56,680 nucleotides of DNA from assembly GCA_016284045.1 (NCBI GenBank), contig JAEEOB010000125.1:1-56680 (forward strand), in the 5' to 3' direction. Below the pieces are notes generated by a model, which searched no databases, had not been told where the DNA came from, and saw only the letters and a list, made by a program, of their open reading frames with translations. The DNA is from Bacteroidaceae bacterium (GTDB lineage Bacteria; Bacteroidota; Bacteroidia; Bacteroidales; Bacteroidaceae). Position numbers and translations under genes: made by a program. Below, piece after piece: positions 1 to 8,596 of this stretch. Each line of letters opens with the position of its first letter. Position 1 is the first letter of the stretch.

Positions 1-645
1 TCAAATCGCGGAGCATTGCTTCTTGGCTTTAGCGTTCAACACATGTCCTGGAATAATCATTGTGGCAACGAAGCTCATGACAAACAATGGAATTACCCAT
101 TGCACTGAAAGCTCCACTCCACTTATAACACAACAGAGAACAAAAACACCGGCAACCAGACTGAACGAACCGCCCCATACCATCGATTTCTCTTTCAGAA
201 TAAAACCTTGTATGCATGTGCCGAATCCACAAAACAAAAACGCAAATACAAGCATGATCACCCAGGTGTCTTTACCGAAAAACTGGAAACCAATCGACAT
301 CAGAGTCCCTAATGCGAACAGCCAGCCGATGGTGCCCCATAGGTTGCCTGTCAGGCGGTCAACGTAGGTGCTTGGCTCTTTCTCTATACGGCTCTTGTCC
401 TTGCGAACGATTAACAGCATTCCGATACCACCAACTATCCAGATGAGGAACCACAGCCAGTTGCAGATTGGATTGCCACCAGTGAGCAATAGAGAAACTC
501 CTACAAGCACCCCGACAATAGCACTTGTGTAGCCCCACCACAACAACAGATTGCCTTCTCCGACGTGAAGCTGGCGTTTCGTCTTGTTGATCATCATTGT
601 AATCAACTCCAGACTCTCTTGATTGTTTAATTTCTTGTCTTCCAT
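1..645 (-). CDS. Six-helix inner-membrane protein of unknown function
   Basis: Protein of 214 residues; the stop codon is the first three bases of the window. About six hydrophobic segments are visible after a roughly 40-residue polar N-terminus (MEDKKLNNQESLELITMMIN), so it should sit in the inner membrane. I know similar proteins from Bacteroidota, where they often sit beside a small transcriptional regulator, but that neighbour would be outside the window. The reading frame is open back to 759. I chose the ATG at 645 because a good promoter (706-738, minus strand) would start transcription near 699, downstream of the longer start. Function is not recognised. Confidence 0.75.
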   Translation of the reverse strand: MEDKKLNNQESLELITMMINKTKRQLHVGEGNLLLWWGYTSAIVGVLVGVSLLLTGGNPICNWLWFLIWIVGGIGMLLIVRKDKSRIEKEPSTYVDRLTGNLWGTIGWLFALGTLMSIGFQFFGKDTWVIMLVFAFLFCGFGTCIQGFILKEKSMVWGGSFSLVAGVFVLCCVISGVELSVQWVIPLFVMSFVATMIIPGHVLNAKAKKQCSAI

Positions 646-705
646 TTTTACTAATGATTTAAATGTTTTTTTTGCGAAAATTACCTCTTGATTTATAAAT
701 CTGTT

Positions 706-738
706 GCAAAGATAAACAAGTTTATAATATAAACCAAA
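706..738 (-). promoter_or_regulatory. Promoter of the membrane protein gene
   Basis: On the minus strand a -7 element TATCTTTG (713-706) and a -33 TTTG (738-735) are separated by 21 bp, matching the Bacteroidota consensus. Expected transcription start is near 699, giving a leader of about 55 nt. The remainder of the 646-962 spacer holds only the terminator at 876-924. Confidence 0.6.
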
Positions 739-875
739 TATTTTCGCAATTTTTTTCAAAAAAATTAGATTTTTTTAGAATTAAACTGAAATAATACACA
801 TTTATTTGTTCTAATCAACTGTAATCATGCTTTTCTTTATTTACAAATATCAATTCAATTAATTCTGAAAATTCC

Positions 876-924
876 TGAAAAAATAACGACCGGCTTGCTC
901 AATTCGTGTTGTGCAGACCGGTCG
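876..924 (-). terminator. Terminator of the lipoprotein gene
   Basis: CGACCGG (887-893) pairs with CCGGTCG (918-924). On the minus strand the hairpin is followed by a T-rich run (TTATTTTTTC, about 886-877). It lies 39 bp past the lipoprotein stop at 963. Confidence 0.55.
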
Positions 925-962
925 ATAAATAGGAGTATAATCACTTATATGCGTATCGGTTA

Positions 963-1850
963 TCAGTCTTCAAAATCTTCAATCGACTCGATTGTGAAGC
1001 TCTGACCGTTCCATTCCATGTCGAATTCTAACTCTATCTCATCCTCGCTGTCATCATCATTTTCTTGATATACATAGACTTCAATATCCTTTCCTTTGTC
1101 TGGAAGTCTCATAACCCAGCTTGAGAATCCTTTTACTTTCTCCTCAACCATGTCAGTCAGCTCCGGCTCTGGGGTCATTTTTTGAGTTGCAGGGTTGTAG
1201 TCGTAGAAAGCAAGCAGACGCTCGTTCATCGATGGGTTCTCGTATTCACCATTCATATAGGCTGCAAAAAGACGGTGACCGTTATTGCGTTTCCAGTAAC
1301 AGTATTCAAAACGGTGGTCATATTGGACATTAGCAGAAATACTCATGTAGCCGCTTTGGGGATGATCGATAATTTTATAAGAATAAGCTTGGGAGGGATG
1401 GTCTGTCTGATATTCACCTTCCGATGATCCTTTCTTTAAGAATGATTCGGGGGTGAGAAGATTATTATTCTTATAATCAATAATATAATTATTCAGCAAA
1501 TCATTGGGCGTATAAGGATAGGAAGCGATGAACGACTGCACATACTGATGTATCTCAGGACTTTTATTATCCGTAAACACGTTAATGACACGTGTACGCC
1601 ATTCGTTCTTGATTTCGTTGATTTCTCCTGGCTTAATCCTCCATTCCGAGAATGCGTCATCTTCATCATTGTGATCCTCTGTGTACTCATCATCCTTGAT
1701 GGTGTCTGGCACCGACTCGTCTGAGTCTTTCTCAATCTCCTCTTTCACTGTCCCGTCAGACGGGCTTGCGTTTACGCTCTTTTGCTGTTTGTTGCATCCC
1801 GCTAGTATTACTGACAGGCTGGCAACTAATAATAATAAAATCTTTCTCAT
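963..1850 (-). CDS. Acidic secreted lipoprotein, function unknown
   Basis: Protein of 295 residues with a lipoprotein signal: MRKILLLLVASLSVILAGC, lipidated cysteine at 19. The segment after it (about residues 25-75) is Ser/Asp/Glu rich and probably a flexible linker, and the C-terminus is also strongly acidic. The middle has a mixed alpha/beta pattern with many aromatic residues, such as the stretch around YCYWKRNNGHRLFAAYMNGE. I do not recognise a family. It lies 182 bp downstream of the aldo/keto reductase gene on the same strand and has its own terminator, so it may be the last gene of that unit or independent. Location is inferred to be the periplasm or outer membrane. Confidence 0.75.
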   Translation of the reverse strand: MRKILLLLVASLSVILAGCNKQQKSVNASPSDGTVKEEIEKDSDESVPDTIKDDEYTEDHNDEDDAFSEWRIKPGEINEIKNEWRTRVINVFTDNKSPEIHQYVQSFIASYPYTPNDLLNNYIIDYKNNNLLTPESFLKKGSSEGEYQTDHPSQAYSYKIIDHPQSGYMSISANVQYDHRFEYCYWKRNNGHRLFAAYMNGEYENPSMNERLLAFYDYNPATQKMTPEPELTDMVEEKVKGFSSWVMRLPDKGKDIEVYVYQENDDDSEDEIELEFDMEWNGQSFTIESIEDFED

Positions 1851-2032
1851 TCTTTCAATATTTTACTGAAGTTTCTCAAGTTCTTAAAAGGTTGATTTAA
1901 TACCCTTTTTTTCGGAAAATTAACTTCCTTTTTTATTTCCGATACTTGAATATGTTTATTTGTCAATCAGATTTATAGCTGATTGTTGAATTTGTTACTG
2001 TAATCTGGACAAATGTCTCGTCTTCTTTAATG

Positions 2033-3406
2033 TCACGATTTCTTGCTCAATGTTTCCACTATCCTCACCATCTGATTGGGTATCCTTATCTGCTGAGGAC
2101 ATTTCGACAGACATGCCTCACAGTCTGTACACTGTGTTGCCCATTTGGAAGTATCGGGCAGGGCTTTCTTCAAACCGTCGGCAAACTGCTGTTTGCGGAT
2201 TGCGTAGTCGGTGGATTGAGGATCGGGCAGTGGCAGTATCTGCTTCTCAACTGCTTCGTTGTAATAAGCAAAATTGCCGGGGATATCCACACCGAATGGA
2301 CAGGGCATGCAGTAAGCGCAGGCGGTGCAGGGAATCACAGGGAATCCAGCCATCACGTCGGCTATATCTTCCAGCACACGGTTCTCAGCATCTGTGCAGG
2401 GGGCTAATGGTGAGAAGGTGCGTACATTCGCCTCTAAGTGCTCCATCTGGTTCATGCCGCTCAACGTTGTGAGGATATTCGGATGAGAACCAACCCAGCG
2501 GAATGCCCAGGATGCTGGAGTGGCATCGGGACGTATAGCTGTGAGACGTTGCTTAAGGTTATCGCGCATACGGGCGAGAGAACCACCTCGTAATGGCTCC
2601 ATCACAACGGCTTGAACTCCCGTCTTTTCCAACTTTTCGTATAGATATTCAGCATCGGCGTCTCTTTTCCAGCCGCTTTTCTCAAGAGACGCATGGCGCC
2701 AGTCGAGGTAGTTCATCTGAATCTGCACGAAGTCCCAATGGTATTTGTCTTGGTTGTCCAGAAGCCAGTCGAACACGCTGACATCACCATGATAAGAAAA
2801 ACCGAGGTGACGGATACGACCAGCCTCTCGCTCTTCCAGCAGGAAGTCGAGAAGACCGTTGTCAAGAAAACGACCACGTAACTCATCCATACCGCCACCA
2901 CCGACACCGTGGAGCAGATAATAGTCGATATAATCTACCTGAAGCTCACGGAACGACTTTTCGTACATCTTTTTAGATTCACTAAGGCCCCATTGATGTC
3001 TGCTCTGATTCGACATCTTGGTGGCTACATAATATTTTTCTCGTGGATGACGGCTCAGGGCGCGGCCGGTCTGAGCTTCGTTATGGCCTCCTTTATACAT
3101 CGGAGCGGTGTCAAAGTAATTTACACCGTGGGCGATGGCATAATCCACCAGGCGGTTCACTTCATCCTGACTGTCGGGAAGTCGCATCATACCGAAACCG
3201 AGAAGCGAGATTTTCTCGCCTGTACCGTTCTGAGTCCGGTAGGTCATTTCGCATGGAGCATCATTGTCGCCGTTTGACCCGGGCCTTTTTAGCCCACATC
3301 CCAGAATGTTCAATTTATTCATTGCAAGCAAGGTCAGGGCGGAACTTGCACCCAGTCCCAATTTCTGCAAGAACTTTCTGCGGTTCATGTTCGTATTGTT
3401 GTCCAT
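2033..3406 (-). CDS. Tat-exported aldo/keto reductase with C-terminal ferredoxin motifs
   Basis: Protein of 457 residues. The N-terminus carries a twin-arginine motif (NRRKFLQKLG, from residue 8) before a hydrophobic stretch, so export of a folded, cofactor-loaded enzyme is likely. An aldo/keto reductase barrel follows. The family tetrad is recognisable: Asp and Tyr in FDTAPMYKGG, Lys in VATKM, His in LLHGVG. The C-terminal ~100 residues contain two cysteine clusters (CTACAYCMPCP and CTDCEACLSKCP) of the [4Fe-4S] ferredoxin type. Such AKR-ferredoxin fusions are common in anaerobes, with unknown substrates. It is divergent from the exported flavodoxin at 3888, and the pairing suggests an extracytoplasmic redox function, which is inference. 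Confidence 0.88.
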   Translation of the reverse strand: MDNNTNMNRRKFLQKLGLGASSALTLLAMNKLNILGCGLKRPGSNGDNDAPCEMTYRTQNGTGEKISLLGFGMMRLPDSQDEVNRLVDYAIAHGVNYFDTAPMYKGGHNEAQTGRALSRHPREKYYVATKMSNQSRHQWGLSESKKMYEKSFRELQVDYIDYYLLHGVGGGGMDELRGRFLDNGLLDFLLEEREAGRIRHLGFSYHGDVSVFDWLLDNQDKYHWDFVQIQMNYLDWRHASLEKSGWKRDADAEYLYEKLEKTGVQAVVMEPLRGGSLARMRDNLKQRLTAIRPDATPASWAFRWVGSHPNILTTLSGMNQMEHLEANVRTFSPLAPCTDAENRVLEDIADVMAGFPVIPCTACAYCMPCPFGVDIPGNFAYYNEAVEKQILPLPDPQSTDYAIRKQQFADGLKKALPDTSKWATQCTDCEACLSKCPQQIRIPNQMVRIVETLSKKS

Positions 3407-3478
3407 ATCATCTGAATAATTTGGGTGGTTATAATGTTTTTACTGTTGCTTAATTGGGAAAACATGTCTGTTCTAATG

Positions 3479-3486
3479 CAAAATTA
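3479..3486 (-). promoter_or_regulatory. Candidate promoter of the aldo/keto reductase gene
   Basis: The minus strand reads TAATTTTG, matching the -7 consensus TAnnTTTG. It would start transcription near 3472, about 65 nt before the ATG. I see no clear -33 TTTG. Confidence 0.4.
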
Positions 3487-3638
3487 CAAAAACAAAATGA
3501 ATATGCAATAAAAGTATTTTTGTTTTATTTATAATAATCCTAAAATTTTTTACAGCTGTCATTTTATTTTTCCTGTTTCCTACAAAAAATATGAAAAAAA
3601 ATAGTCTGTTACAATTTTTTACCTTATATTTGCATCTT

Positions 3639-3814
3639 AGTAATAGTGAAAAAATAAGTTAGAATCATTTATCTTAGTTTTTTGAGCTGTTTTTCAGTTG
3701 GTCAGAGGGAGTGGTGGGGGCATCATGATCGATGAACAGCTGGAAAACAGCTAAAAAGATAAGTTTAAATCTTGAATGATTGCCTGACATTAGATTTTCT
3801 AAGTTATTTTTTTC
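3639..3814 (+). ncRNA. Probable 6S-type small RNA (long hairpin with its own promoter)
   Basis: A -7 element TATATTTG (3625-3632) places a start near 3639. The following ~175 nt fold into one long rod. The closing stem pairs 3648-3663 with 3798-3813 (15 of 16 positions, one G-G mismatch). A short stem pairs 3664-3669 with 3775-3780. TTATCTT (3669-3675) pairs with AAGATAA (3756-3762). The apical stem pairs 3685-3700 with 3737-3752, 16 continuous pairs including two G-U. An asymmetric bulge of about 17 nt (3781-3797) lies opposite almost nothing, and the apical loop is 36 nt. The 3' strand of the closing stem ends in a T run that could terminate. Length, rod shape and interrupted middle fit 6S RNA, which sequesters RNA polymerase. 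The Bacteroidales-1 motif has, I believe, been proposed as the 6S RNA of this order. The alternative is a structured 5' leader of the flavodoxin gene at 3888. Confidence 0.55.
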
Positions 3815-3887
3815 TGTTGCTTAATTCGTAGGGACTTACTTCAGGTCTGCCCGATAATATTACAATAACTAAAATAAACTGAATCGT

Positions 3888-4688
3888 ATGAAAAAACTCT
3901 TATTGTCACTGGCAGTTTTAACTTCTTTCGCTGCCGGCTATGCACAGAAAAAACTGGTGCTTTACTACTCTGAGACTGGGACAACAAAAACTGTGGCTCA
4001 GGAATTGCAGAAACAACTCAATGCCGACATCGAATGCATTGAATGTGTGGAACCTTATTCCGGTAAATTCCAGGAGACCATACAGCGGGGACAGCGTGAG
4101 ATGAATAGCGGACAGATGCCCGCCATCAAGCCTCTCAAATCCATAATCAATGATTACGATGTAATTTTTCTTGGATATCCCATTTGGTTTGGGACATACG
4201 CCAATCCGATTGCCACTCTTGTGAAAGAAAAACAGTTTGAAGGTAAGACCATTGTGCCTTTCTGTACTTTTGGAAGCGGAGGGCTCAATACTTCAACTGA
4301 TGCGCTGAAGAAAGCGCTTCCGAACGCAATTATCAAGAAGGGATATGGCGTAAGAACAGCACGTGTGGCGGCAGCAGCTAAGGAAATCGACCGGTTCCTG
4401 AAGGAAAACGGATATAAAGAGGGAAAAGTGGATCCACTGCCTGATTTCTCAGCACAACAGCCGGTTAATGAAGAGGATAAGGCTGTCTTCGATGAGGCCT
4501 GCTCATCCTATCAGTTCCCGCTCGGAACGCCACAGACCGTGGGAAAACGACAGACTGCTCACTCAACCGACTATCAGTTTATTGTGAAAAGTCGTGGAAT
4601 GAACGGTGAAGATGCCACATCAACCATCTTTGTCACTGTGGGAAAAGAACAAGGCGCAAAACCAGAATTTACCGAGGTCGTGAGATAA
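3888..4688 (+). CDS. Exported flavodoxin-domain protein
   Basis: Protein of 266 residues with a Sec signal (MKKLLLSLAVLTSFAAGYAQ). A flavodoxin fold follows, with the FMN-phosphate loop YYSETGTTKTVAQ (about residues 26-38), FLGYPIWFGTYANPI and FCTFGSGG in the places expected for the isoalloxazine-binding loops. Residues after about 185 form an extra beta-rich C-terminal domain not found in simple flavodoxins. Exported flavodoxins of this kind are frequent in Bacteroides and Prevotella. Their partners are unknown, but the divergent Tat-exported iron-sulfur reductase at 2033 is an obvious candidate. The gene ends about 185 bp before a terminator shared with the convergent LOG-family gene. Confidence 0.85.
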   Translation: MKKLLLSLAVLTSFAAGYAQKKLVLYYSETGTTKTVAQELQKQLNADIECIECVEPYSGKFQETIQRGQREMNSGQMPAIKPLKSIINDYDVIFLGYPIWFGTYANPIATLVKEKQFEGKTIVPFCTFGSGGLNTSTDALKKALPNAIIKKGYGVRTARVAAAAKEIDRFLKENGYKEGKVDPLPDFSAQQPVNEEDKAVFDEACSSYQFPLGTPQTVGKRQTAHSTDYQFIVKSRGMNGEDATSTIFVTVGKEQGAKPEFTEVVR

Positions 4689-4833
4689 AAGGGAATTGGT
4701 TTACATGTGTATAACTAAATACACTTTTCACTCAATAATAATCCCCATGCCGATTCTGATTGGCATACTCGTGCCTAAATCCATTGGTTGTCAATCGTGT
4801 TGAGTGGTGAACAATAGCTGAGTAAATACGCTT

Positions 4834-4861
4834 TTCACTTATCACTATTCACTTTTCACTT
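4834..4861. repeat. Heptamer tandem repeat (TTCACTT unit, 4 copies)
   Basis: Four contiguous 7-bp units: TTCACTT, ATCACTA, TTCACTT, TTCACTT. A further isolated TTTTCACT lies near 4725. It sits just before the terminator between convergent genes. The same unit occurs at 23899-23926 and 27515-27535. Confidence 0.8.
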
Positions 4862-4873
4862 AAAATCGTGATT

Positions 4874-4911
4874 AAAAAATGGGTGCCAATTTGTAGGAGC
4901 ACCCATTTTTT
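4874..4911. terminator. Bidirectional terminator between flavodoxin and LOG genes
   Basis: A 13-bp perfect inverted repeat (4874-4886 with 4899-4911) has a GC core GGGTGC/GCACCC flanked by six A and six T. It can therefore act in both directions. The LOG-family stop codon is at 4914-4916, three bases away. Confidence 0.8.
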
Positions 4912-4913
4912 GT

Positions 4914-5933
4914 TTATTTCAGCACAAACTTGTCTGGGCGGACATTTGCTTCGTGCTGGAAGTTGAGCAGCTCGGTGATTGCCTCCTCTGGTTCGTCAGT
5001 TAGACAGAGTAGCAGATTTTTGTATTTACCTCTCTCGGTCAGCTCTTTCAGAAGTGAGTAGGCGGGCATCTCTTCTGTCCAGAATTGACTGCCGAAGAAT
5101 ATCATCGGACTTGAGAAACCAAACGAAAGGTAGTGGTTCTGAACGGCATCCTGGAATATCTCCTGCATCGTTCCGGCACTCCCGGGGGTGTAGATGATGC
5201 CACCGTATGCCAGTGTGAGGATGCTGTCCTCGCGGATGCTGTTCTCGAAGAACTTTGCAATATGAGTGGCGAATGGGGTGGAAGGCTCATGGCCGTAAAG
5301 CCAGGTCGGGATGCCTAAACTCACATACTTTTTTTGTGGGTATTTTCTCATAACCTGAAAAGCAGTTGAGAGCCAGCCATTTTCCTTGAAATTTGGAGCG
5401 GAAGATAATGTCAGGAGGGCATCTTCAAGATCATCGTCATGGTAGCCTGCCATCCAGGCACCGAGATGTGTGGCCTCCATGGCGCCTGGGCCACCGCCGC
5501 TCAGCATGAAGAAACCCAGTTGGGTGAGACGTTTGCTTAAATATGCAATGCTACGGTACATAGAGGAGGTACGAAGTAGGGCATGACCACCCATCACACC
5601 GATACATAGCAAATGGTCGTGACTGTCGAAAAAATCATCCAAAGCTCTGTGGATACAATGGTCGTGGAGGGTACGCGCTAATGATTCACCCACTATTTTT
5701 GAACGCTTGCTCGTCGAGACATAATGACGATATACCTTTGTGTCGTAGCACATCTCAAATGTGCTGGCATCATCAGTTGAAAAACCGGCATAGAGTTCAA
5801 AGGGAGAATAAAGCTGTTTGCGCCTCACATCGAAAGGGACATCCTTCAGGTAGTTGAATATCGGGACCAGGTCCGTGGTGCTGAAATCACTTATCATAGC
5901 TGTTTGAGTGTTTAGAGTGGTTCTGAAAATCAA
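4914..5933 (-). CDS. LOG-family (lysine-decarboxylase-like) Rossmann-fold protein
   Basis: Protein of 339 residues. The C-terminal two thirds carry the LOG signatures: a glycine-rich loop GGGPGAMEATHLGAW, and TPGSAGTMQEIF in place of the usual PGGxGTxxE. LOG proteins cleave ribose 5-phosphate from nucleotide monophosphates, as in cytokinin activation or PpnN-type nucleotide salvage. The protein is longer than the ~190-residue plant-type LOG because of an N-terminal extension of roughly 110 residues, so it is nearer to the large bacterial forms. No signal peptide, so cytoplasmic. The second Met (residue 13, at 5897) is an equally plausible start. The first Gly of the GG pair in the catalytic motif is replaced (PGS), a point to check before assigning activity. 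Confidence 0.8.
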   Translation of the reverse strand: MIFRTTLNTQTAMISDFSTTDLVPIFNYLKDVPFDVRRKQLYSPFELYAGFSTDDASTFEMCYDTKVYRHYVSTSKRSKIVGESLARTLHDHCIHRALDDFFDSHDHLLCIGVMGGHALLRTSSMYRSIAYLSKRLTQLGFFMLSGGGPGAMEATHLGAWMAGYHDDDLEDALLTLSSAPNFKENGWLSTAFQVMRKYPQKKYVSLGIPTWLYGHEPSTPFATHIAKFFENSIREDSILTLAYGGIIYTPGSAGTMQEIFQDAVQNHYLSFGFSSPMIFFGSQFWTEEMPAYSLLKELTERGKYKNLLLCLTDEPEEAITELLNFQHEANVRPDKFVLK

Positions 5934-6218
5934 CCGAATTTAAACCATCCATTTGAAATGCTTTATTATAACAGAATTTTTAGCCCCCACTTTACATAAT
6001 GCATTCGACACGATATGTCAATACATAAGGGTTCTTGTTTTCTTTTTTGCGAAGATACGAATTTCATTTGAATCAGCCAAACTTTATTTGTGAAATCCGA
6101 AATAATAAAATTCGTGAAAACCGTGGTTCAAATAAATTGATGAATAGTTACGCTTACAATAATTACAGTTAATGAATGTTAATTTTAAATCAGACTAATC
6201 AAATACATTGAAAACTTT

Positions 6219-6249
6219 TTTGTACTTAATAGTTTTCTGAGTAACTTTG
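6219..6249 (+). promoter_or_regulatory. Promoter of the TetR regulator gene
   Basis: TTTG (6219-6222), 19 bp, TAACTTTG (6242-6249), a full match to the Bacteroidota consensus. Transcription would start near 6256. The rest of the 5934-6327 spacer is AT-rich; a weaker minus-strand TATCTTCG (6057-6050) may serve the LOG-family gene. Confidence 0.65.
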
Positions 6250-6327
6250 CATTCTATATGCTTTGAAAATATTAATTAAGGTGTATTTCAAGATAAAACG
6301 AACGGAAAAAACAGTCCTTTTTAATGT

Positions 6328-6984
6328 TTGTTTCTTTTAAGTTGTTTGACAAACGAAGTTTTGGAGCACATTTCAGATAGTCAGAAAGATTTGTACCTCT
6401 GCATTTTGGAATATGCATGGGTTGAATTTAAACGGATGGGATTAAAGAAAGTGAAGATGGACGACATCTCATCACATTTCTCTATTTCCAAACGTACACT
6501 TTATGAGATGTTTGAAGACAAGGAAACACTCGTCGTAGAGTGCTTTAAGCATCAGCTTGAGACAAGCAGACAGGAGCTTGCGAAAATTCAGAAAGAGTCA
6601 AAACATAGCCTGGAGACATACGTTATGCTTTTTGTGGAGAGAATTAAAGAACTTGAAGCTGTCAATCCTATTTTCTTTTCAGAAGCTTTTAAATATCCCA
6701 GACTGATGAAGTTTTTTGATGAGACAACAGAACAGCGAAACAACATTGCCATGGACATCATCAGACAGTGCGTCAGTGACGGATACTTTATCCCCGATTT
6801 CAACTATCAGATGTTGCTCGACGCTTACAATGTTCAGCTGCTAAATATCATAAGGATGGAGCTTTTCAAGAAATATAAAATGAACGATATGCTCAACACG
6901 CTGCAGATTATCTCTTTTAGAGGATGCTGCACTAAAAAAGGACTGAAGCTGTTCGACGCACAGCTTGATAATTTGAAATTATGA
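6328..6984 (+). CDS. TetR-family transcriptional regulator of the efflux locus
   Basis: About 218 residues. The N-terminal helix-turn-helix is clear (VKMDDISSHFSISKRTLYEMFEDKE), followed by an all-helical C-terminal domain typical of TetR ligand-binding domains. It lies directly upstream of and codirectional with a TolC/adaptor/RND-pump set, so it most likely represses that efflux system. The start is uncertain. There is no ATG in frame before the HTH, and the frame opens with TTG at 6328. TTG codons at 6346 or 6361 would also leave the domain intact. An ATG at 6324 is in another frame and reads only 18 codons. A start-codon change or a frameshift near the start should be considered. Confidence 0.8.
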   Translation: MFLLSCLTNEVLEHISDSQKDLYLCILEYAWVEFKRMGLKKVKMDDISSHFSISKRTLYEMFEDKETLVVECFKHQLETSRQELAKIQKESKHSLETYVMLFVERIKELEAVNPIFFSEAFKYPRLMKFFDETTEQRNNIAMDIIRQCVSDGYFIPDFNYQMLLDAYNVQLLNIIRMELFKKYKMNDMLNTLQIISFRGCCTKKGLKLFDAQLDNLKL

Positions 6985-7051
6985 ATATAAACACCTCTTC
7001 CTGAACAATAAAGGTGGTTTGGTATGTTGCATTGTCAACCCAGACCTCTAA

Positions 7052-7103
7052 TAACTTTCAGCACTCACCCTTCTACGGTTCGGTATGACGCGTTGTTAAC
7101 GCG
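7052..7103 (+). promoter_or_regulatory. Candidate promoter and operator of the efflux operon
   Basis: TAACTTTC (7052-7059) matches seven of eight bases of the -7 element. Downstream, CGCGTT (7089-7094) and AACGCG (7098-7103) form a perfect inverted repeat around GTT, GC-rich in an AT-rich leader. This fits a TetR-type operator for the regulator encoded just upstream. Inferred from position only. Confidence 0.4.
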
Positions 7104-7143
7104 GCAAAAAAATAAAAACTTTAAACACCAAACTTTCAACATA

Positions 7144-8487
7144 ATGAAGTTTAAGTATTTTTTTCTTGGAATCATAAATGCAATTGCTGTGTTCAATGCA
7201 TCAGCGCAGACAAGATATTCCTCAAACGACGGGATGCTCCATGTAGATTTAAAAAAAGCCATTGACATCGCGCTCGATGAAAACCCCACTGTCAGAGTGG
7301 CGGAAAAAGAAGTGGAGCTAAAAGTCATTGCCGACAAAGAGGCATGGCAGGCACTCCTCCCGGAAATTGCGGTCACCGGTACACTACAACACACATTGCT
7401 CGCTGCTGAGATGAAGCTCGGGGGAAACAGTTTTAAGATGGGTAAGGATAACACCAACACCGTCAATGTGGGAGCTTCTCTCAATATTCCGCTTTTCGCA
7501 CCGGCTGTCTATCAGAACATGAAGCTAACGAAAGAAGACATAAAACTCGCACAGGAGAAATGCCGTGGATCCAAACTTGAACTTATCAACCAGGTGACAA
7601 AGGCCTATTATCAGGCGCTTTTGGCTCAGGACTCTTATCTCGTGATGAAGCAGAGCTACGAGACTTCAAAGCTTAACTATGATATTGTTAGCGAAAGGGA
7701 GAGAGTGGGGAAGACCAGTGAATACGACAAGCTGTCTGCCGAAGTCCAAATGAGAGCTATGAACTCATCTATGGTGGCGGCAGAGAACGGACAAAACCTC
7801 GCAATGTTGCAGCTCAAAGTCCTCATGGGGGTAACTGCCAATATCCGACTTGCCATCGATGATGAACTGGAGAATTATGAGCCACAAATTGTCATACCAC
7901 AGATTCTTGACCAGGAACGGCAGTTAATAGACAACTCTGTCATGAGACAGTTTGAACTTAACCGAAATCTGCTTGAACGTTCATACAAAATCGCAAAGGC
8001 CAGTTTCCTGCCTACTGTTTCATTCACACTTGCAGGACAGTATCAATCACTTTATAATGATAACTGGGAACTTTGGAACTACGATTACGTTCCAAGTGCT
8101 TCATTTACCATTAATGTGTCTGTGCCCATTTACAGAGCATCTAACTGGACTAGATTAAAGACTGTGAAACTACAGATGGCAGAGCTGGAGGACAACCGGA
8201 CAAACACATTGAGAAACCTGAATATGGCTGCAGACAGTTATCGAACCAACATGATGTCAAGCTTGGCTCAGGTAAACAGCAACAGCATTGCTGTGGCACA
8301 GGCAGAAAAAGCGCTCTCTATCTCCAACAAACGGTATGAAGTCGGAAGAGGTACAATTCTTGAAGTGAATCAGAGCCAGACGGCACTCACACAGGCTCAG
8401 CTTACATACAACCAGTCGATTTATGACTATCTCATCAACAAGTCTGATTTCGACTATACACTTGGAAAAGAAACTTATCTCAAATAA
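7144..8487 (+). CDS. TolC-family outer-membrane efflux channel
   Basis: Protein of 447 residues with a Sec signal (MKFKYFFLGIINAIAVFNASAQ). I chose this start because the open frame upstream (from 7024) lacks a signal peptide and overlaps the putative promoter. The two halves show the repeated pattern of TolC proteins: long coiled helices rich in Ala, Gln and Asn alternating with beta-strands. Examples are LDENPTVRVAEKEVELK in the first repeat and the NKRYEVGRGTILEVNQSQTALTQAQ class at the end of the second. It should form the trimeric outer-membrane duct for the adaptor and pump encoded downstream (109 bp to the adaptor gene). Confidence 0.88.
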   Translation: MKFKYFFLGIINAIAVFNASAQTRYSSNDGMLHVDLKKAIDIALDENPTVRVAEKEVELKVIADKEAWQALLPEIAVTGTLQHTLLAAEMKLGGNSFKMGKDNTNTVNVGASLNIPLFAPAVYQNMKLTKEDIKLAQEKCRGSKLELINQVTKAYYQALLAQDSYLVMKQSYETSKLNYDIVSERERVGKTSEYDKLSAEVQMRAMNSSMVAAENGQNLAMLQLKVLMGVTANIRLAIDDELENYEPQIVIPQILDQERQLIDNSVMRQFELNRNLLERSYKIAKASFLPTVSFTLAGQYQSLYNDNWELWNYDYVPSASFTINVSVPIYRASNWTRLKTVKLQMAELEDNRTNTLRNLNMAADSYRTNMMSSLAQVNSNSIAVAQAEKALSISNKRYEVGRGTILEVNQSQTALTQAQLTYNQSIYDYLINKSDFDYTLGKETYLK

Positions 8488-8596
8488 TATTCTTTGTTGA
8501 AAATCCCAGATAAGTCAGGGCAATTACAAAGTATTCTGGATAATACTATCCTATATACCAAATACTCAACTCAAAACAATATAATTTGCACTCTAT

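Noticed and set aside
3639-3814. A riboswitch for FMN controlling the flavodoxin gene
   Set aside because: The structure is one long rod, not the multi-branched FMN aptamer, and its own promoter and T-rich end suit an independent RNA.
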